This document shows positions 31,662-35,253 of a stretch of 35,253 bases of DNA, one piece after another. The DNA comes from Chloroflexota bacterium. GTDB taxonomy: Bacteria; Chloroflexota; Anaerolineae; Aggregatilineales; Phototrophicaceae. Where the stretch lies: contig QUBZ01000044.1 of the NCBI GenBank assembly GCA_014338005.1, positions 1-35,253 on the forward strand, read 5' to 3'. The notes below the pieces were generated by a model. The model was not told where the DNA came from and made no database searches. It saw nothing but the letters and a program-made list of their open reading frames with translations. Position numbers and translations under genes: made by a program. Numbering within the stretch: position 1 is the first letter of the stretch; every line of letters begins with the position of its first letter.

Positions 31662-33801
31662 CCGCTGGCTGGAGATGGATTTAACCTGGTTTGACCCCTG
31701 CCGCGAATGGTCGGCGCAGATCGAAACGCTGCTGGAACGGGTTTCGCCGCTGTTACAGTCCGTCGGCGGCCAGCGGGGTATCTTTTTCAACGTTGGCTGG
31801 CTGATTGATCTGGTGACGGAATGGACGGGCGACCCCGCACAAACGCTGCCGACCCGCAGCCGCCGGACCGCGCGCTGGGCGGAACAGACCTACGCGCAGA
31901 TGTACGATTTCCTGGCCGAACTGCGGGCCAGGGCAAGACGCTATCAACTGCCGGATTTAAAGATCGGGGTGCTGTTTGTCGGCTGGGGGCATGTCGTCTG
32001 GCCGCCAGAACTCAAGATTTACGATTTCGACTCCGACTGGTACGACCGTCACCCGGAACTATACGGTCCGCCCCTGAACTTCATCGGGATGCCGGTGCTG
32101 CATCCGATCAACCGCCTGCGCGCCGACGATTACCCTTACGCCGTATATCCAAACGGCCTGCCGGACAATGCCTATTTCCCGGATTTTTTCGGCGCACAGT
32201 GGGGGCATCTGGCCGAATTTTTAAATCTGGACGCTCTTCACCTGCGCGACGGTTTCACCGGGCCGATGGTCTACACGCGCAGCGGGCCGTATGGCACAAG
32301 CGCGCCGGATGACCCGGCCAGCCTTGCGGCTTTCAGCCAATCGGTACGCGACCTGTTCCGCGCCGTTAAAACCGCCGCGCCGTCGAAACTGGTTTTCGGC
32401 TATTCGAGCGCCATTAGCCCGGTGGCCGACTGGCGCGTGGGCTGTGTAGATTTTGAGTCCCTGGTGGCCGATGGGTATATTGACGGCTGGATTGAACAGA
32501 CCTGGGGTGGTGCGTGGCAGGACTGGTGGCATCAATTGTGGAAAGGCTGGACGTTCCAGGCGGCCAATCTGCTCACACGCGGCGCGATGATCGCCAGGGC
32601 GAACCAGCAGCGGGCAACTCCATGCCGGTTTTATAATCTGATCGAAACCTGGGATGGTTGGGAACCCTGGGACACGCTGCATCAGGTGCCGGATAAACTG
32701 CGTTGGGCGATGTGGGCGTTTTCACACGCCGCCGTCCAAACACCGGACGGTTTGAAAGTGCCGGATGGCAGCTACATTTCATGGATGAACAACGGTGACG
32801 GCCAGCTTTTAAGCGTCGAGGACGTGGCGTACATCAACTGCCACCTGAACACAGCGCAAGAAAGCGCGCTCCGACTGGAAAAAGTGTATGGCCCGGCAGT
32901 CGTTTACAACCGCGCGCTGATGGAATGGTTGAGCAGTCGTTCGCCGGGCGAAAATGTTTCGGAATGGGTGGACGATCAGGCCGCCATGCTGATGAAATGG
33001 GGCGTTCCGGCTTTGAGTTCGACGCGGGCGGAGTGGCTGCCTGATCTGGCAGAAGCGCCCGACTCATTCATTTTGCAGACCCCCGGTCATTTAAGCCATG
33101 AAACCCAGGAGATGTTGTTAAACCGGCGGCGGCTGACTTTAGCTGTTGGGATGGCAGCATGGATGGATGACAAAATTCTGGCGCGCCTGGGCCTGGAAAT
33201 CGGCGGCCAGGCCATAACAGGCGGCTTTCAGGTATGCAGCGGCGAGGGCGCGCCGCCCTACGACCGCCCCTATCTGCCGCCTCATGCGCCGGTGCGGGCG
33301 CTGGACAGCACGCATGTGCATTACCAGTCGGCGCAGACGCCGCTTATCACCAGCCGCGAGGGATGGGTTTACTGGCAGCCGCCGGACTGGTCAGAGCCGA
33401 ACAACTCGTTTTTGCCCAAATACCAGCTTGGCAGCACATTTCCACATTACCGGGCGGCGGCGCTGCTGCATGATCTGGCGCGGGCGGCGGGGTTGAGCCA
33501 TGTTCAGGGTGTTGAATGGGCGCTGCCGGTGGCTTTTCATCTGTGGCGCAGCGGCGGGCAGGTATGTATGCTGCTCGGCAATCTCGAAACCGGCGTTCTG
33601 GGGGATGCGCGCACGCCGCGCCCGGTGACACTGTGCCTGAGCCGGACGCAGCTTGAACTGGGCAGCGATCTATATCGCCTGGCGCGGGCCGACACTGAAG
33701 GTGAAACTATCGCTCCGATGTCTCATGATGATGTGTGGCTGACGTATCAGCTTGTGCTGCTGCTGGAGCAGAGCGCCGTCTATCGAATAGAACGGGTTTG
33801 A
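31648..33801 (+). CDS. Large Trp-rich protein of unknown function, possible cytoplasmic glycoside hydrolase
   Basis: A 717-residue soluble protein with no signal peptide or membrane segment. I do not recognise the family. Residues about 30-400 look like a (beta/alpha)8 barrel: GIFFNVGWLIDLV, LKIGVLFVGWGHVVW, LDALHLRDGF, KLVFGYSSAI, GYIDGWIEQTWGGAWQDWW and CRFYNLIETWDGWEPWDTL. Acidic residues at strand ends (D in HLRDG, E in WIEQTW, E/D in IETWDGW) could be catalytic, as in GH42/GH5-type clans; this is inference. Residues about 450-530 resemble a Rossmann/glutaminase-like domain (MKWGVPALSSTRAEWL), similar in layout to GH42. The gene is coupled to the PfkB kinase and ends at a strong terminator. 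A role in releasing a sugar from an imported glycoside is plausible. Confidence 0.65.
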   Translation: MLPADRWLEMDLTWFDPCREWSAQIETLLERVSPLLQSVGGQRGIFFNVGWLIDLVTEWTGDPAQTLPTRSRRTARWAEQTYAQMYDFLAELRARARRYQLPDLKIGVLFVGWGHVVWPPELKIYDFDSDWYDRHPELYGPPLNFIGMPVLHPINRLRADDYPYAVYPNGLPDNAYFPDFFGAQWGHLAEFLNLDALHLRDGFTGPMVYTRSGPYGTSAPDDPASLAAFSQSVRDLFRAVKTAAPSKLVFGYSSAISPVADWRVGCVDFESLVADGYIDGWIEQTWGGAWQDWWHQLWKGWTFQAANLLTRGAMIARANQQRATPCRFYNLIETWDGWEPWDTLHQVPDKLRWAMWAFSHAAVQTPDGLKVPDGSYISWMNNGDGQLLSVEDVAYINCHLNTAQESALRLEKVYGPAVVYNRALMEWLSSRSPGENVSEWVDDQAAMLMKWGVPALSSTRAEWLPDLAEAPDSFILQTPGHLSHETQEMLLNRRRLTLAVGMAAWMDDKILARLGLEIGGQAITGGFQVCSGEGAPPYDRPYLPPHAPVRALDSTHVHYQSAQTPLITSREGWVYWQPPDWSEPNNSFLPKYQLGSTFPHYRAAALLHDLARAAGLSHVQGVEWALPVAFHLWRSGGQVCMLLGNLETGVLGDARTPRPVTLCLSRTQLELGSDLYRLARADTEGETIAPMSHDDVWLTYQLVLLLEQSAVYRIERV

Positions 33802-33806
33802 AGAAG

Positions 33807-33843
33807 CGGGGCGCGCACACCGGCGCGCCCCGACTCGTTTTTT
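33807..33843 (+). terminator. Strong Rho-independent terminator at the end of the sugar locus
   Basis: A perfect 10-base GC stem CGGGGCGCGC/GCGCGCCCCG with a 6-base loop ACACCG is followed after ACTCG by six T residues (33838-33843). It begins 6 bases after the large gene stop, between convergent genes. Confidence 0.88.
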
Positions 33844-33849
33844 GAAAGC

Positions 33850-35253
33850 CTATCGAATCGGCACGTTCTCCCAACTGCCGCGCACATTTTCCACATAAGC
33901 CGGAATCCAGCCAATCTGCCCTTCAAAACGCACATGCAGCCAGTAATTGCCGCCGTTTTGCCGCGTGCGCCCGATGACCGACACGACCGCGCCCGCCGGC
34001 AGCGTCCGCAGGATGGCCGCGCGTCCGCTTGGGCGCCGGCGCAGGTCGGTGAGCGCCGGCAGCACCGCCGTGACGCCGACATCCGGCGCGCCGTCTATCT
34101 GGTCGAAGATTGAGCCGGCGCTCGGCAGCAGGGTTGGGTCGCCGGTGAAGCGCAAATAACGCCCGGATGTCCAGCCGGTGATTGCCCCGGCCTGGATGAG
34201 ATACCAGGCGTATTCGCCGCCTTCATCGGTGCTGCGTGCCAGGATAGGATACTGTTGGCCGGGCAGCGCCCCGCCCATCAGAGTCGCGCCCAGGTACGGG
34301 CCGGTGCGGACAGCCTGCCCCTTCACCTCGTCCGAGATCGTTCCCGTGCCGGGCGCGGAAGGCGTGGGTGTAAGCGGCACAGGGGTCGGCTCGACGGCAA
34401 TGGGCGTGCCGGTGGTAATCAGCGTTGGTGTGGCAGCCGGCGTGGTGGTGACGTTGCAGGTGATGGTGTAGTTGGCCGGGCTGCCGGCGGCATTGTGCGC
34501 CACCGTGACGGCGGTTACGAACGTGCCGAGTCCCAGCGCGTTGCACCGGATGAAAACATTCTCGGACGGCCCGCCGTTCACGATCTGGAACGTGTTGGGC
34601 GTGATGAGCGTGAAATTGAGGTTGTCGCTCAGGGTGATTGAAGTGATGGTCAGGGTAGCCGTGCCGGTTTCCGAGACGATGATCTGCGCGTTGACCGGGA
34701 CGCCGGGTATGGTGTTGAGGTTAATAAAACTGCCCGGCGCGGGAACCGAGCCGTAGCCAGGCGCGGCAGCCGCCGTGCCGGTGCAGGTCAGCGTATACTG
34801 CACCGTCGGTTGGGACGGGTCGTTGGTGGCTAAAGTGAGGGTGGCCGTGCGCGCGCCCGTCCCGGTGGGATTGCACTCGATGGCGACATTCTGGGGCGCG
34901 CCGCCGTCCGCGATAGTGATCGGAAAAGCCGGAGACGTGATACGAAAATCGCCGGCGTTCGTTCCGGTGATGGCCGGGTTGCCGACCGCCAGCGCCGCCG
35001 TGCCGGTTTCGTTGATAACCAGCGCGTCGGCTTTCACCCTGGCGACACTGACCTGGGTCGTGCCGATGTTAATGGTGCTGCCGGGCGAGGGTGTCGAGCC
35101 GTAACCGTGTACGGGGGTTGTGCTGACGGTGCAGTTAAACGTATAGGTGGCCGAGCTGCCTGTGGCGTCGTGAGTGACGGTTACGGTGGTGGTATATGGC
35201 GTGCCGCTGGCGGTGTCGGCATCACACTGCACGATGATGTCAGTCGGGCCGCC
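33850..35253 (-). CDS. Exported repeat protein with Ig-like units and two SH3b domains, 5' end cut by window edge
   Basis: The reading frame stays open to the right edge, so the N-terminus (expected signal peptide) is missing. At least 468 codons are seen. It has about two and a half repeats of a beta-rich Ig-like unit with a 116-residue period: GYGS-x-P-x-PGS-x-IN, V-x-ETGTA-x-L, then GG-x-P-x-NV-x-I-x-CN and YT-x-x-C. Each unit has two cysteines that could form a disulfide, which points to an extracytoplasmic protein. A Pro/Thr linker (about 34355-34440) leads to two SH3b-like domains (YPILARSTDEGGEYAWYLI, GAVVSVIGRTRQNGGNYWLH), which often bind cell wall or ligand. The repeats resemble the ASH/choice-of-anchor families. 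No enzymatic domain is visible. Confidence 0.8.
   Translation of the reverse strand, partial: GGPTDIIVQCDADTASGTPYTTTVTVTHDATGSSATYTFNCTVSTTPVHGYGSTPSPGSTINIGTTQVSVARVKADALVINETGTAALAVGNPAITGTNAGDFRITSPAFPITIADGGAPQNVAIECNPTGTGARTATLTLATNDPSQPTVQYTLTCTGTAAAAPGYGSVPAPGSFINLNTIPGVPVNAQIIVSETGTATLTITSITLSDNLNFTLITPNTFQIVNGGPSENVFIRCNALGLGTFVTAVTVAHNAAGSPANYTITCNVTTTPAATPTLITTGTPIAVEPTPVPLTPTPSAPGTGTISDEVKGQAVRTGPYLGATLMGGALPGQQYPILARSTDEGGEYAWYLIQAGAITGWTSGRYLRFTGDPTLLPSAGSIFDQIDGAPDVGVTAVLPALTDLRRRPSGRAAILRTLPAGAVVSVIGRTRQNGGNYWLHVRFEGQIGWIPAYVENVRGSWENVPIR
34747..35106 (-). repeat. 116-residue tandem protein repeat within the exported protein
   Basis: The GYGS motif codons occur at 35095-35106 and at 34747-34758, exactly 348 bases (116 codons) apart. 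The units share the GYGS, PGS-INxxT, ETGTA and GGxPxNVxIxCN motifs at the protein level, with clear divergence, so this is an old duplication. Confidence 0.75.

Overview
The window looks like part of a chromosome from a GC-rich (about 60%) free-living bacterium with fermentative and H2 metabolism. The gene types fit Chloroflexota (Anaerolineae-like): a group 3b hydrogenase beside a complex-I-like group 4 hydrogenase, several ribose-type sugar genes, short dispersed palindromes of the TAGGGGC...GCCCCTA kind, and a surface protein with Ig-like repeats and SH3b domains. The phylum is inferred from gene content, not measured. Almost all of the sequence is coding. No gene-free stretch exceeds 300 bases, and I found no rRNA, tRNA, transposase or CRISPR array.

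Region 1 (1-11898) is a double hydrogenase locus. On the minus strand, hydB, a cyclic-nucleotide-domain gene, hydG and hydD (cut by the left edge) encode a group 3b NAD(P)-linked [NiFe] hydrogenase ('sulfhydrogenase') without its catalytic hydA. Divergently, ten plus-strand genes encode a membrane-bound group 4 [NiFe] hydrogenase with an almost complete complex-I-like layout: a fused MbhD/MbhE (NuoJ-type) subunit, NuoK, NuoL, NuoN/MrpD, NuoA, NuoB, NuoC, NuoD with all four NiFe-site cysteines, NuoH and NuoI. A HycI-type maturation protease follows. The divergent intergenic region carries an 18-bp palindrome resembling a Rex (NADH-sensing) or CRP-type operator.

Region 2 (11900-17744) is a glycerolipid-type cluster: a FadR-like regulator, an alkyl-dihydroxyacetone-phosphate-synthase-like flavoprotein, a membrane-anchored GlpD-like glycerol-3-phosphate dehydrogenase, then (after a terminator) an FGGY kinase. 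A near-perfect E. coli-type FadR operator lies just downstream of a good sigma-70 promoter in front of fadR. This makes fatty-acyl-CoA-responsive control of DHAP/ether-lipid-type chemistry a testable idea.

Region 3 (17854-20276) is a two-gene, one-base-overlap unit: a radical SAM protein with a CX4CX2C cluster motif and a long AlaX-type alanyl-tRNA editing protein.

Region 4 (20347-33801) is a carbohydrate locus. Minus strand: FGGY kinase, phosphotriesterase-like metal hydrolase, ribokinase, plus a small STAS-like protein. Plus strand: SorC-family regulator with its own promoter and a palindrome at the predicted start site, ribose-type ABC transporter (binding protein, permease, double ATPase), double-SIS sugar-phosphate isomerase-like protein, PfkB kinase, and a 717-residue Trp-rich protein of unknown function that may be a cytoplasmic glycosidase. 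The substrate is not identified. Region 5 (33850 to the right edge) is a partial repeat-bearing exported protein.
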